Of a stretch of DNA of 41,738 nt, positions 1-8,596 are shown piece after piece. Positions within the stretch are counted from its first letter, which is position 1; each line of letters starts with the position of its first letter. Position numbers and translations under genes: made by a program. Below the pieces are notes generated by a model. The model was not told the origin of the DNA. It did not search any database and saw only the letters and a list, made by a program, of their open reading frames with translations. The stretch comes from Sphingorhabdus sp. (GTDB taxonomy: Bacteria; Pseudomonadota; Alphaproteobacteria; Sphingomonadales; Sphingomonadaceae): the NCBI RefSeq assembly GCF_029865925.1, contig NZ_JARXAI010000097.1, forward strand, positions 1-41,738. The letters run 5' to 3'.

Positions 1-300
1 GGCCAGTTGGCAGTCGCGCGGGTCATTCTCGCCCGTGCCAATTCGGGTCGCTTCCCCAGCACTTTGTGCGGCGTTGTGTTTCAGAAAAGCCAATTCTCTT
101 TTGTCCGCGGCGCAGGCATGCCGCCGATCCGGACCGGCAGCAAAGGCTGGCAGGAGGCTGTCGCCATCAGCAAAATCGCTTTAAACGACAGCTGGAAAAG
201 CCCCGTTGAAGGCGCGCTGTTCTTTCACGCCCGTCATGTAATGCCGGGCTGGGATCTGACGCGCATTGGCAGCATCGACAATCATATTTTTTATCGCTGA
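1..300 (+). CDS. Cell wall hydrolase, SleB-like (5' end outside window)
   Basis: The reading frame is open from the first base, so only the C-terminal 99 residues are visible and the true start lies upstream. The visible part matches the end of the Hydrolase_2 (SleB/CwlJ) family: an 'ARVILAR-NSGRFPSTLCGVVFQ' segment, then 'GALFFHARHV-PGW', and the closing 'IDNHIFYR'. Members are lytic enzymes that cut peptidoglycan and usually act in the periplasm. The N-terminal part with any signal peptide and the catalytic acid is missing here, so activity cannot be judged. A TTG at base 7 could be mistaken for a start, but the family-type sequence already runs across it. A hairpin follows the stop. Confidence 0.85.
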   Translation, partial: GQLAVARVILARANSGRFPSTLCGVVFQKSQFSFVRGAGMPPIRTGSKGWQEAVAISKIALNDSWKSPVEGALFFHARHVMPGWDLTRIGSIDNHIFYR

Positions 301-323
301 TGTGCGGTAAACACGCGTGACGA

Positions 324-350
324 TAAAGCCCCTAAATGGGGCCTTTATTA
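324..350 (+). terminator. Probable intrinsic terminator after the cell wall hydrolase gene
   Basis: A short stem GCCCC / GGGGC (328-332 and 338-342) with loop TAAAT is followed by CTTTATTA. It sits 27 bases after the hydrolase stop and before mmcB, as expected for a rho-independent terminator. The stem is short. Confidence 0.6.
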
Positions 351-375
351 TGTTCTGGTTTTGTTCTAAGATCCG

Positions 376-867
376 ATGATGGATTCGGCTTCGACAACTT
401 TGTCTTTTTCGGGGGCGCCCGCGGTTGCGCGCGGCGTCTCGCGTCTGTTTTTACGTAACCAGATCATGGTGCAGCCCGAGGTCAGCTTACGCAACAATCG
501 CCGAGCTGACCTGATGGGCCTGACCATCAAGGGTGAGATTATCATTGTCGAAATAAAATGTTCGCGCGCCGACCTTTTGGGTGACCAAAAATGGCCCGAA
601 TATCTGGACTATTGCGACCGTTTTTTCTGGGCAGTGCCCGCAGGGTTCGACATTGGCCCACTGCATAGCGACGCCTTCATGCCCGAACGTGCCGGGTTGA
701 TTATCGCCGACGCTTATGACGCCGAGATCGCCCGGCCAGCAGCTTTGGTGCCCGTCGCGCCAGCGCGGCGAAAGACCGAAACCCAGCGATTGGCTAGGCT
801 CGCGATGCGCCGCTTGATGGGCACTGCCGATCCCGACCTGATACTTGCCGGGATCGATGTCGAATAA
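376..867 (+). CDS. mmcB: MmcB family DNA repair protein
   Basis: A 163-residue protein of the MmcB family, alphaproteobacterial DNA-repair proteins linked in Caulobacter to mitomycin C resistance. The core around residues 35-75 shows 'NNRRADLMGLTIKGEIIIVEIK' (written here as the R-A-D-L-M-G and I-V-E-I-K motifs), which has the E-x-K layout of PD-(D/E)xK nucleases, followed by a 'DQKWPEYLDYCDRFFWAVP' segment. The second half (residues 100-150) is alanine- and arginine-rich with little motif content. ATG ATG pairs at 376 and 379 give two adjacent starts. The gene is alone, with a terminator before it and a convergent gene ending 10 bases after it. The nuclease activity is inferred from the fold, not proven. 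Confidence 0.9.
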   Translation: MMDSASTTLSFSGAPAVARGVSRLFLRNQIMVQPEVSLRNNRRADLMGLTIKGEIIIVEIKCSRADLLGDQKWPEYLDYCDRFFWAVPAGFDIGPLHSDAFMPERAGLIIADAYDAEIARPAALVPVAPARRKTETQRLARLAMRRLMGTADPDLILAGIDVE

Positions 868-876
868 TAGCCTGCG

Positions 877-2811
877 CTAACTCTTTTTAGGATTATACCA
901 AATCGGTGAAGAATAGGCGCGCTCCTGCGCCTTAAGCTCCGTACCCGGCAGCAGCTTGGCCCCATAACGCAAGGCATCAAACAGCACCCAGCGCGGTGTC
1001 GGAATTTCGATAACGCGGACATAATAGAACGCACGGATGTTGCGGTCGAATTCAGGGTCAGTCCACACCGCGCGCAATTCGGGGTCGCCAATGCTGTTGG
1101 TGTAGCTGGCTTTGGCGATATTCACGGTGTCGCCCACCGCAGGTACTTTGCCATTCGCGCCCTTTTGCCTTTTGTCCGCATCGCCCCATACAACGTCGAA
1201 GACCTTTTCTTGCAGCACGCCTGATGCGTTCACCCATCCCTTGACGACCTGAACACGGTCGAGATTGGCACCCATCGGGTCTTTCAATGCCGAAATCATG
1301 AACTTTGGCGCGCCATTGCCGGGTTTAAGATCCGCGCCCATGGGGACGCCTTTTGCGTAACCGGCTTTTACCCAGTCGCCTGCAAACAGCGTGTCGTCAT
1401 AATCCCAGCCACCAAAGAAACGCACTGTCATGCGCGGGCCAGTTGTGGCGTATACCTCGCGTCGCATCATGGCGTCGAAAATGGCTGCGCGCGTATTGGC
1501 GGTCGCCCATACGGCGGCATAGCCACCTGCAAGATAGTGCCAACCAATACGCCCTTTCCGGGTGCCAAGATTTTGGGCCTGCGACGCACGATTGGCGTTA
1601 GGCTCGCCGCCCGAGTGCTTGCCAAAGAAATTGTTTTCATCACCCGTTGCAAGTCCCGTATGACTATCGGTCGACCCAATGACGCCGAATTTATATGGGT
1701 TCACGCCTGTGCGCGCTTCTATTGCAAGGCCGCGTTTCAACGCCTCACGAATATACTCACCCGCATAATCCTGTGGCTTCTTCGCGGCCTGCATGGTCAA
1801 ATTGCCAAGGTCCCAGCCAGCGGTGCCGAAACCGGAGAACTCGTCGTTAGGCGACAAAAACGGGTGCGATTCACTGTCGCCCTTGATCTGCGTGGTTTCA
1901 GCCACGGGCTCGCGCGCCGCGCGCCGCCGTGCATATTGCGCGGTCATTGGGCCGCCGTCCGGACCGACCAGTTCAAACATCAGGCCATTGGACAGGTTGC
2001 TGTTATGCGGGATCGCGAGCACTTTCCCGCCCGTGACCTTTTCATAATTGTCCATATAGTCCCACAATTGGCTGACCGGCGTGTCGCCCTGGCCGGGATC
2101 ATAGGGGAGCACTTTGTCGGTGCGGCTTTTGCCGTCGCGGAACATGACTACGCGGTGCAAATTGTTACCACCGGGCATCAGCGTATATTCAAAGCCCATG
2201 AACGCCGTGAATTTGCCGGGCTCATTATAGCGTTCCACTAGCGTGCTATGACCTGTCCAAATATTGGTTGAAGTTTTGCGTTGTCTTTCCGGGTTCGTCA
2301 GCGCAGCGGGAAGGGTATTGCGGCCAGCACGGTCAATGAGCTCGCCAGTCACCAGCTGCATGCCCTCTGGCCCCTTGTGCATTTCGGTGTGCCAACGCTT
2401 CAGCGTTGGGTCGCGGATTAAAAATCCGGGCGAATCGTATAGAGCTTTGGTCGCGCCAAGGCCGCCAGAGTGATCCGCAATCACTAGAAAATCGAGTGGC
2501 CGCTCAAGCTTGGCTTTCAGCCCGCCCGTCGACGTGACTACTTCCCCGCGCGCAAAACGCAGCGCCTCTTCAGGGCCAAGCTTTACGCCAAAGCCAAAGG
2601 CATCGATGGAATTGGAGGTGTGGAGATGGGTGTCGCCCCAAAGCAGCGTGCTCGCCGGGCCAGAAGTGACTTCGCTGTCGGAGGATATCTGCGCCACGCG
2701 CGAATCGTCCATGACGCGTTTTTCACGATATTGCTGCCACCCGTAGGTTAGCCCTGCCCCAACCGCGACTAGCGCAACTGTGCTCAATATTATCTTGCGT
2801 ATTCCAGCCAT
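877..2811 (-). CDS. DUF3604 family metal-dependent protein, exported
   Basis: About 644 residues. The start at 2811 is chosen because GGGAGAG lies 6 bases upstream; an in-frame ATG at 2829 has no such site. The N-terminus is a short hydrophobic segment behind basic residues (about residues 3-25), fitting a signal peptide or anchor. The body shows the histidine/aspartate motifs of DUF3604, a PHP-hydrolase-like family: 'GDTHLHTS', 'DFLVIADHSGG', 'AIPHNSNLSNG' and 'GVIGSTDSHTGL', which probably bind metal. The substrate of this family is unknown to me. It is the last gene of a leftward run behind an Old Yellow Enzyme and a fatty acid hydroxylase, with 45 bases separating it from the latter. Confidence 0.88.
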   Translation of the reverse strand: MAGIRKIILSTVALVAVGAGLTYGWQQYREKRVMDDSRVAQISSDSEVTSGPASTLLWGDTHLHTSNSIDAFGFGVKLGPEEALRFARGEVVTSTGGLKAKLERPLDFLVIADHSGGLGATKALYDSPGFLIRDPTLKRWHTEMHKGPEGMQLVTGELIDRAGRNTLPAALTNPERQRKTSTNIWTGHSTLVERYNEPGKFTAFMGFEYTLMPGGNNLHRVVMFRDGKSRTDKVLPYDPGQGDTPVSQLWDYMDNYEKVTGGKVLAIPHNSNLSNGLMFELVGPDGGPMTAQYARRRAAREPVAETTQIKGDSESHPFLSPNDEFSGFGTAGWDLGNLTMQAAKKPQDYAGEYIREALKRGLAIEARTGVNPYKFGVIGSTDSHTGLATGDENNFFGKHSGGEPNANRASQAQNLGTRKGRIGWHYLAGGYAAVWATANTRAAIFDAMMRREVYATTGPRMTVRFFGGWDYDDTLFAGDWVKAGYAKGVPMGADLKPGNGAPKFMISALKDPMGANLDRVQVVKGWVNASGVLQEKVFDVVWGDADKRQKGANGKVPAVGDTVNIAKASYTNSIGDPELRAVWTDPEFDRNIRAFYYVRVIEIPTPRWVLFDALRYGAKLLPGTELKAQERAYSSPIWYNPKKS

Positions 2812-2856
2812 TTTCAACTCTCCCTGCATTAAAAATGCTCTGGAAAATCCCGCTGG

Positions 2857-3669
2857 TCAAGACGGTCTTGAATTCCGCTGCGTTATGGGTTGCTTTATGC
2901 TCCAAATGAAGCCTGAGGGGCGGCTGTCGTCAATCTCAGCTAAGCCTATTTTCTGGTTTTCGGCACCCAATATCGACTCTGTGCGATATGTGCCGAACAC
3001 GCGGTCCCAAGCCGTTAGGCCAAAACCAAAATTATGCTTCTGGTCATCAACTAAAGTGCTGTGGTGAACCAAATGCATGTCAGGCGTCACCAAAAATGCC
3101 CGCAACATGCGGTCAAGCTTGCGGGGCAAGCGAATGTTGCTGTGATTAAACAGCGCGTTGGCGTTTAGCCATAATTCAAACGCCAAAGCCACAAGCAACG
3201 GCACGCCAAGCAACGCGACAATTGCCGATTTAAAGAATGTAGACATAATCAGTTCGAATGGATGAAACCGCAGCGCGGTCGTCACATCCAGATCGCGATC
3301 GGCGTGGTGGACGGCATGTATGCGCCACAAAAAAGAATAACGGTGCATGGCAAAATGCTGAAACCAAACCGCGAGATCAAGGAGGATAAAGGCGATTATT
3401 GCCTCAACCCAAAAGGAGAGCGATATCAGATTCAACACGCCGAAATGATGCGTACTCGCCCAATGCGCCGCGACGCCGACGACCACCAAAAACGACAGCA
3501 GTCGTCCAACAACGGCATTGGTGGCAAAGAACAACGCGTGTGTCCGCCACCTTGGGCTGCGCCCGAGCACCAACTTCCGGCGCGGCCAGACAATCTCGGC
3601 GCCCGCCAGCAGCACAAGCAATAAGGCGGGGATGGCTATTGCATATATGCCAAACCCCGCCGCGATCAT
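2857..3669 (-). CDS. Sterol desaturase / fatty acid hydroxylase family protein
   Basis: About 270 residues, integral membrane. It carries the histidine clusters of the fatty acid hydroxylase superfamily, which hold a di-iron centre: 'HFAMHR', 'IHAVHHADRDLD', 'RFHPFE', 'LFNHSNIRLP' and 'DMHLVHHS'. Several hydrophobic segments surround them (roughly residues 5-25, 45-65, 75-95, 145-165). Members hydroxylate or desaturate sterols, fatty acids, carotenoids or other lipids, and the substrate cannot be read from the sequence. The ATG at 3669 lies 5 bases after the stop of the upstream reductase gene, so the two are almost certainly co-transcribed. The longer in-frame version starting at 3738 would overlap that gene by more than 60 bases and is less likely. 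Confidence 0.9.
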   Translation of the reverse strand: MIAAGFGIYAIAIPALLLVLLAGAEIVWPRRKLVLGRSPRWRTHALFFATNAVVGRLLSFLVVVGVAAHWASTHHFGVLNLISLSFWVEAIIAFILLDLAVWFQHFAMHRYSFLWRIHAVHHADRDLDVTTALRFHPFELIMSTFFKSAIVALLGVPLLVALAFELWLNANALFNHSNIRLPRKLDRMLRAFLVTPDMHLVHHSTLVDDQKHNFGFGLTAWDRVFGTYRTESILGAENQKIGLAEIDDSRPSGFIWSIKQPITQRNSRPS

Positions 3670-3674
3670 GTGCG

Positions 3675-4784
3675 TTATACGTCCGTTTTTTCGAGGAAGG
3701 GATAGTCGGTATATCCCTCGCCGTCGGGCGTATACCAAGTTTTGAAGTTATCCGGCGTCAGTTCCGCGCCAACGCGCAACCGCTCCACAAGGTCCGGGTT
3801 GCTGATATAGGCACGGCCAAAGCTGATAGCGTCTGCAAGGCCTGAGGCGAGATCTGCATCTGCCATCTCCTTGGTATATTCTTGGTTGAGCACCAACGGC
3901 CCTTTAAACACTTTGCGGATTTCCGGTGAGATGCGGGGTACGTCGGTTTTTCCGAAACTGCCGTGGGGCTTCAGGTCGCGCAGCTCAAGGAAGGCAATGC
4001 CGATGTCTTGCAAGGCCGCAGCGGCAGCGGTGAATAAAGCAACAGGATTGCTGTCGTCTGCGCCTTGCGTTTCGCCATTGGGAGATAAACGCACAGATGT
4101 CCGTTCCGAACCAACGGTATCGACAACAGCTTGCGTTACTTCGCGCAACAGGCGGATGCGGTTTTCGATTGCGCCGCCATAATCATCGGTCCGGAAATTG
4201 GTGTTGTCGCGCAGGAACTGGTCAATCAGATAGCCATTGGCTGCGTGAATTTGCACACCGTCAAACCCAGCTGCCATCGCATTTTTAGCGGCGTGCACAT
4301 AATCCGCAACAATGCGCGGGAATTCGGAGATATCAAGCGCGCGGGCCTCGGTGTAATCCTTTTTGCCTTGCGGCGTATGGGCCAAGCCCGGCGCAGTGGT
4401 GGCCGAAGACGACACCGGTTGCGCGCCGCCCAAGAAATCAGGGTGCACCAGGCGGCCCATGTGCCACATTTGCAGGATGATCCGACCGCCTGCGTTGTGC
4501 ACGGCTTTCGTCACTGGCTTCCAAGCCTCGACCTGCGCGTCCGACCAAATACCCGGCGCTGACGGCCAGCCGAGTCCTTCTTGGCTGATGCCGGTGGCTT
4601 CAGAGATAATGACGCCGGCGGTACTGCGCTGGCTGTAATATTCGGCCTTAAGGTCGGTCAGAGGCACATGCTCACCTTCGCTACGTCCGCGTGTCAGCGG
4701 GGCCATGAGTATACGGTTGGGCGCCGAGATGGCACCGAGTTGAATCGGGTCGAACAAAGTTGCAGTCACGGGATTTCCTGTCAT
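3675..4784 (-). CDS. Alkene reductase, Old Yellow Enzyme family
   Basis: About 369 residues, the usual length for NemA/OYE flavoenzymes, which use NADPH and FMN to reduce activated C=C bonds and some nitro or N-ethylmaleimide substrates. Visible family marks are 'LFDPIQLG-I-APNRILMAPLTR' at the N-terminus, 'ILQMWHMGR', the substrate-binding 'HAANGYLIDQFL' (His and Asn pair), 'TDDYGG-IENR', and C-terminal 'ADAISFGRAYISNPDLVER' for phosphate binding. The start at 4784 is set by the family N-terminus; the frame remains open 13 codons further up. The gene is divergent from an EamA exporter, with a 15-base palindrome in the shared upstream region, and leads the OYE - hydroxylase - DUF3604 run. Confidence 0.93.
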   Translation of the reverse strand: MTGNPVTATLFDPIQLGAISAPNRILMAPLTRGRSEGEHVPLTDLKAEYYSQRSTAGVIISEATGISQEGLGWPSAPGIWSDAQVEAWKPVTKAVHNAGGRIILQMWHMGRLVHPDFLGGAQPVSSSATTAPGLAHTPQGKKDYTEARALDISEFPRIVADYVHAAKNAMAAGFDGVQIHAANGYLIDQFLRDNTNFRTDDYGGAIENRIRLLREVTQAVVDTVGSERTSVRLSPNGETQGADDSNPVALFTAAAAALQDIGIAFLELRDLKPHGSFGKTDVPRISPEIRKVFKGPLVLNQEYTKEMADADLASGLADAISFGRAYISNPDLVERLRVGAELTPDNFKTWYTPDGEGYTDYPFLEKTDV

Positions 4785-4816
4785 TAAGGCGCTTCGTCGC
4801 CAAGATGCGGATGAAA

Positions 4817-4831
4817 GTTGCAAATTGCAAC
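4817..4831. promoter_or_regulatory. 15-base palindrome in the OYE / EamA divergent region
   Basis: GTTGCAA-A-TTGCAAC has perfect 7-base arms around one central base. It lies 33 bases upstream of the reductase ATG and directly before the GGGGG ribosome-binding stretch of the exporter gene. This is the position and symmetry of an operator that could control both genes. No regulator gene is adjacent, so the binding protein is unknown. Confidence 0.45.
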
Positions 4832-4839
4832 GGGGGTTT

Positions 4840-5712
4840 ATGCAGCAAAAGTTTTTTCAACAGCAAAAACCAAGTTTGCTTGCCTTTGTTGCATTGCTTG
4901 CCGGCAATATCGCGATTGCCTTTGGGCCCCTACTTGTGCGCTTTGCGGACAGTGGGCCGATTGCAACGGGGTTCTGGCGATTGGCCCTCGCAACGCCGTT
5001 TTTATTGGCTGTCGGCTATCGTTTCGGTTTCCGCATGGCGACGGTTAGTCGTTCGACATTATGGCTAATAATCGTCGCGGGTGTTTTTTTCGGTGTAGAC
5101 ATCGTCCTGTGGCATATCGGTATTTTTCAGACGAAAATGGCCAATGCGACAATTTTTGCCAATTGCGCCAGCCTGTTGCTGGTGGTTTATGGCGTGATTG
5201 GCGCGCGCAAAATGCCGTCCAGATGGGAAGGCGCTGCCATTCTTTTTGCGTTTCTTGGCGCTGCGTTGCTGATGGGGCAAAGCCTTGAATTGTCGCCACG
5301 TCATTTCACTGGCGACCTCTTGTCGCTTGGGGCTGGGCTTACCTATACCGTCTATTTGGTATCGATGATGAAAGTTCGCCAAAACACCGAAAGCTGGGGC
5401 GCGCTTGGAATGGCAAGCGCCTTTGCGGCGGTTGTGCTTCTTGCGTGTGCCCTTTTTGCCGGTGAGCAGATCATCCCTACGGCATGGTGGCCAGTCGTTT
5501 TGCTCGCCTTTACCTCACAATTTTTCGGCCAAGGTTGCCTGACCTATGCGCTGCCGCATTTTAGCCCTTTGGTGATTGGGTTAGCCCTGTTGCTTCAGCC
5601 GGCTTTGTCGGCAGCCGCCGGATGGCTGGCCTTTGGCGAGACGCTTACGGCGATGGACTTTACGGGTAGCGCGCTTGTTATGCTCGCCTTGGTGCTGGTG
5701 CGAAAGCAATAG
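4840..5712 (+). CDS. EamA/DMT superfamily transporter
   Basis: About 290 residues with ten predicted hydrophobic segments in two EamA repeats (about residues 10-140 and 155-290), the architecture of drug/metabolite exporters in the inner membrane. The repeat signature 'FWRLALATPFL' follows the first helix pair. The second repeat has the matching 'GQGCLTYALPHFSPLVIGLALLLQPALSA' pattern, broken here as G-Q-G-C-L-T-Y and L-Q-P. The ATG at 4840 is preceded by GGGGG at 4832-4836; the in-frame TTG at 4825 lies inside the palindrome and is rejected. The substrate is unknown. Divergence from the reductase gene suggests shared control. Confidence 0.9.
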   Translation: MQQKFFQQQKPSLLAFVALLAGNIAIAFGPLLVRFADSGPIATGFWRLALATPFLLAVGYRFGFRMATVSRSTLWLIIVAGVFFGVDIVLWHIGIFQTKMANATIFANCASLLLVVYGVIGARKMPSRWEGAAILFAFLGAALLMGQSLELSPRHFTGDLLSLGAGLTYTVYLVSMMKVRQNTESWGALGMASAFAAVVLLACALFAGEQIIPTAWWPVVLLAFTSQFFGQGCLTYALPHFSPLVIGLALLLQPALSAAAGWLAFGETLTAMDFTGSALVMLALVLVRKQ

Positions 5713-5750
5713 CCCTTTTCTTGCGGGCAGCGAACGCGTACATAGACAAC

Positions 5751-6419
5751 ATGCCAGAACATGCTCTCCCTGCCGACCCGACGCTTGACGAAGTTCGCGT
5801 TGCCCTTGCCCCCGTCATCGGCCGTCACGCCGGTTTTGATGGTTGGTCCGACGCCGCCGTTCATGCGGCGGCTGATGATATGGGCATTGACCGCGACGTT
5901 GCTATGCTGGCCTTCAACGGTAAAGCGATCGACATGATCGATGCCTGGATTGAGGGCGTGGACTTGGAGCTCGCCCGCCGCTTGCCAGCCGACAAATTGG
6001 GGGCGATGAAAATCCGCGACCGCATTACTGCTTTGCTGGCGACTCGGCTGGAAATTATGGCGCCCGATCGGGAATCGCTCCGCCGCGCCCTTGCAATCAT
6101 GGCGATGCCCCAGAATTTAGCCAGGTCCGCAAAAATGGGCTGGCGTTCGGCGGATCGCATGTGGCGTCTGGCGGGGGATACCGCAACGGACCTCAACCAT
6201 TATACCAAGCGCATGACATTGTCCGCGGTCTACGCCAGCACATTGAGCGTTTTTGTGAATGATGACAGCGACAATTTTGCAGATACCCGCGCGTTTCTCG
6301 ACCGACGGATCGACAATGTGATGCAAATTGAAAAGGTGAAATATCAGGCCAAGCAACGCACGGAATTCACGCCAAGCCTGTCGCGATTCATCGGCCGGTT
6401 GCGCTATCCTGCAAGGTGA
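5751..6419 (+). CDS. COQ9 family protein (ubiquinone biosynthesis)
   Basis: About 222 residues. It matches the COQ9 family, lipid-binding helical proteins with a TetR-like fold that assist ubiquinone biosynthesis hydroxylation steps in mitochondria and alphaproteobacteria. Recognisable pieces are 'FDGWSDAAVHAAA' near residue 30, the 'RIRDRI..LL..RLE' type segment near residue 90, 'MAMPQNLA', 'GWRSADRMWRLAGDTATDLNHY' (given here as its G-W-R-S-A-D-R-M-W and D-x-N-H-Y-T-K-R parts), and 'RTLA'-like 'KRMTLSAVYASTL'. The ATG at 5751 is preferred over a TTG at 5721. It follows the transporter by 38 bases and precedes feoA, but the Fur-like site between them suggests a separate feo promoter. Confidence 0.88.
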   Translation: MPEHALPADPTLDEVRVALAPVIGRHAGFDGWSDAAVHAAADDMGIDRDVAMLAFNGKAIDMIDAWIEGVDLELARRLPADKLGAMKIRDRITALLATRLEIMAPDRESLRRALAIMAMPQNLARSAKMGWRSADRMWRLAGDTATDLNHYTKRMTLSAVYASTLSVFVNDDSDNFADTRAFLDRRIDNVMQIEKVKYQAKQRTEFTPSLSRFIGRLRYPAR

Positions 6420-6440
6420 GATGAATCTCTATTGATGTTA

Positions 6441-6457
6441 TTGCGAATCGGTTGCAA
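6441..6457. promoter_or_regulatory. Candidate Fur box upstream of feoAB
   Basis: TTGCGAATCGGTTGCAA matches 14 of 17 positions of the palindrome TTGCGAATxATTCGCAA. I recall this form from iron-regulated genes of sphingomonads, and it fits their Fur-type sites. It ends 9 bases before the preferred GTG start of feoA, where bound repressor would block transcription. The assignment rests on pattern and on the ferrous-iron genes downstream. Confidence 0.5.
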
Positions 6458-6466
6458 ATACCGCGC

Positions 6467-6709
6467 GTGCAACTTGATCACCTCCCACTCAACCGCATGG
6501 CGGTCATTCGGACCATCCATTGGGATGATTTGCCTGATCAGGAAGGGCATCGTTTGCGTTCGCTCGGCTTTGAACCCGGCGTAGCGATTGAGGCATTGCA
6601 CAAGGGCATATTGATGTGGCGCGATCCACTGGCGGTGCGTGTCGGCCGGATGACTGTTGCCTTGCGCACCAACGTGGCTGCCGCAATTGATTGCGAGTTA
6701 TCGGCATGA
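6467..6709 (+). CDS. feoA: Ferrous iron transport protein A
   Basis: About 80 residues, the size of the small SH3-like FeoA protein that works with the FeoB permease on the cytoplasmic side. Family pattern: 'LDHLPLNRMAVI', 'EGHRLRSLGFEPGVAIEAL', a middle hydrophobic strand, then 'DPLAVRVGRMTVALR'. The GTG at 6467 places the family N-terminus at the start. A TTG at 6452 would lie inside the Fur-like site, and an ATG at 6497 would remove the first conserved strand. The stop overlaps the feoB start in ATGA, so the two are translationally coupled. Confidence 0.88.
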   Translation: MQLDHLPLNRMAVIRTIHWDDLPDQEGHRLRSLGFEPGVAIEALHKGILMWRDPLAVRVGRMTVALRTNVAAAIDCELSA

Positions 6710-8559
6710 CCGAGATGCCGCCGCTGGTGGCCTTGGTCGGTAACCCCAATGCTGGCAAAAGTGCGTTGTTCAATGCATTGACCGGCGCGCGACAGAAAAT
6801 TGCCAATTATCCAGGCGTAACGGTTGAGCGTAAATCGGGGCGCGCCACTTTTGCCGATGGGCGTCCGGTCGAGATGATCGATTTGCCCGGCGCCTATAGC
6901 CTGAGTCCCGACAGCCTCGACGAAGCCGTCACGCGCGACGTGGTCTTAGGCAATTTGCAAGGCCATCGCCGACCCGATGCGCTGGTCATCGTGCTCGACG
7001 CGGGCAATCTCGACAATCATCTGCGCTTTGCGCTTGAACTGATTGCGCAAGGCCTACCGACGGTGGTCGCATTGAACATGATTGATTTGGCCGAGCGGGA
7101 CGGGCTTCAACTGGATTCGCAAAAGCTGGCGCGCGCGCTTGGCGTGCCCGTCATTGAGACGGTTGCTGTACGTCGCCGCGGGCTTGAGCCATTGATGATC
7201 CAGCTGGAGGAAGCGCTCCATAATCCCAGTCCGGCGATAGAGCCGGTCGCCATATCCATCGGCGCGCAGAACCAGCGCGCCCGCGACATCGCACGCTCGG
7301 TCATCATCAACGAAACCGCCGGCCGCCAATGGACACGCCGGCTCGATGCCGTGCTGCTGCATCCGGTCGGCGGCGTGGTCATCTTGCTCGCGTTATTGTT
7401 CCTGATGTTTCAGGCGGTCTATGGCTGGTCCGAGGCGCCGATTGGTTGGATCGAAAGTGGCTTTGCCTTGCTGAGTGATGGCATTAAAAATGCTATGCCT
7501 GACGGACTTCTGCGGTCGTTCCTCACCGATGGGGTCATCGCTGGCGTTGGTTCGGTCATCGTCTTCTTGCCGCAGATTCTAATTCTGTTTCTGTTCATAT
7601 TATTGCTTGAGGCGTCGGGCTATATGACGCGCGCGGCCTTTGTTATGGACCGGTTGATGGCGGCGGTCGGGCTTTCGGGACATAGTTTCATTCCCTTATT
7701 GTCGTCATTCGCCTGCGCGATTCCGGGCATCATGGCGACGCGGACGATCATGGATCAAAAGGAACGGCTGGCGACCATTCTTATTTCGCCATTGATGACC
7801 TGTTCGGCGCGCCTGCCCGTCTACACTGTTATCATCGGCGCATTCATTCCGGCGTCCAATATTGGCCCCGGCATTGGCTTACAAGGGCTGGTCCTGTTCG
7901 GCCTTTATATTGCAGGGATTTTGGGTGCGATGCTGGCGGCATCCGCCATCCAACGCTTTGTGACGCAAAGCCGAACGAGCAGTTTCCTGATTGAAATGCC
8001 GCGTTATCAATGGCCACGGGTCAGCGACATTGCGCTTAACCTGTGGCAGCGCGCATGGGTTTTTCTGCGCCGTGCAGGGACGATCATTTTTGCCGCAACG
8101 ATCATTTTATGGGCGCTTCTAAGCTTTCCCAAAGCGCCCGAAGGCAGCAATATCTCGCAGGTCGAATATTCTGTTGCGGGCCGTATTGCCGACGGCCTTG
8201 AACCGATTGTCCGGCCCATTGGTTTCAACCACGACATTGCATTGGCGTTGATTCCGGCAATGGCGGCGCGTGAGGTTGCGGTTTCGGCACTGGCAACCGT
8301 CTATGCTATTGATGCGGCGGATGACGACGCCGCGGCAACAAGCCTTGGTCCAAAGCTTGCGGCGGACTGGTCGCTTGCCACGGCGCTCGCCTTTCTTGCT
8401 TGGTTTGTTTTTGCGCCGCAGTGCATCTCCACAATTGCCGTCACACGGCGCGAAACCAATGGCTGGAAATGGCCTATCTTCATGGTCACTTATCTTTTTG
8501 CGTTGGCATATGCCGCAGCAGGGATAACATATTGGACAGCGCGCTCCTTCGGCTTATAG
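6706..8559 (+). CDS. feoB: Ferrous iron transporter B
   Basis: About 617 residues. The N-terminal GTPase domain has G1 'GNPNAGKS' at residues 12-19, the switch '[12 protein letters not shown]', G3 'DLPGAYSL' and a G4 'NMID'. After a helical linker come two Gate domains in the membrane, with '[19 protein letters not shown]' (the cysteine-containing gate motif, cited as S-F-A-C-A-I-P-G) and later '[15 protein letters not shown]'. FeoB imports Fe2+ across the inner membrane. It is at the short end of the family's range, ending soon after the last membrane helices, and no feoC follows. The ATG at 6706 overlaps the feoA stop by 4 bases; the longer frame from 6691 is not needed. Confidence 0.96.
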   Translation: MTEMPPLVALVGNPNAGKSALFNALTGARQKIANYPGVTVERKSGRATFADGRPVEMIDLPGAYSLSPDSLDEAVTRDVVLGNLQGHRRPDALVIVLDAGNLDNHLRFALELIAQGLPTVVALNMIDLAERDGLQLDSQKLARALGVPVIETVAVRRRGLEPLMIQLEEALHNPSPAIEPVAISIGAQNQRARDIARSVIINETAGRQWTRRLDAVLLHPVGGVVILLALLFLMFQAVYGWSEAPIGWIESGFALLSDGIKNAMPDGLLRSFLTDGVIAGVGSVIVFLPQILILFLFILLLEASGYMTRAAFVMDRLMAAVGLSGHSFIPLLSSFACAIPGIMATRTIMDQKERLATILISPLMTCSARLPVYTVIIGAFIPASNIGPGIGLQGLVLFGLYIAGILGAMLAASAIQRFVTQSRTSSFLIEMPRYQWPRVSDIALNLWQRAWVFLRRAGTIIFAATIILWALLSFPKAPEGSNISQVEYSVAGRIADGLEPIVRPIGFNHDIALALIPAMAAREVAVSALATVYAIDAADDDAAATSLGPKLAADWSLATALAFLAWFVFAPQCISTIAVTRRETNGWKWPIFMVTYLFALAYAAAGITYWTARSFGL

Positions 8560-8596
8560 CGGATCAACGAAAACTTTTGCATGTAAGGGCAGCAAC

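Noticed and set aside
1537-2241. A 234-codon open frame on the plus strand
   Set aside because: It is antisense to the DUF3604 gene, has no ribosome-binding site and no family sequence; the minus-strand protein has clear metal motifs.
8560-8596. LexA (SOS) operator before ssb
   Set aside because: No GAAC-7-GTTC or GTTC-7-GTTC type site can be found in the gap.
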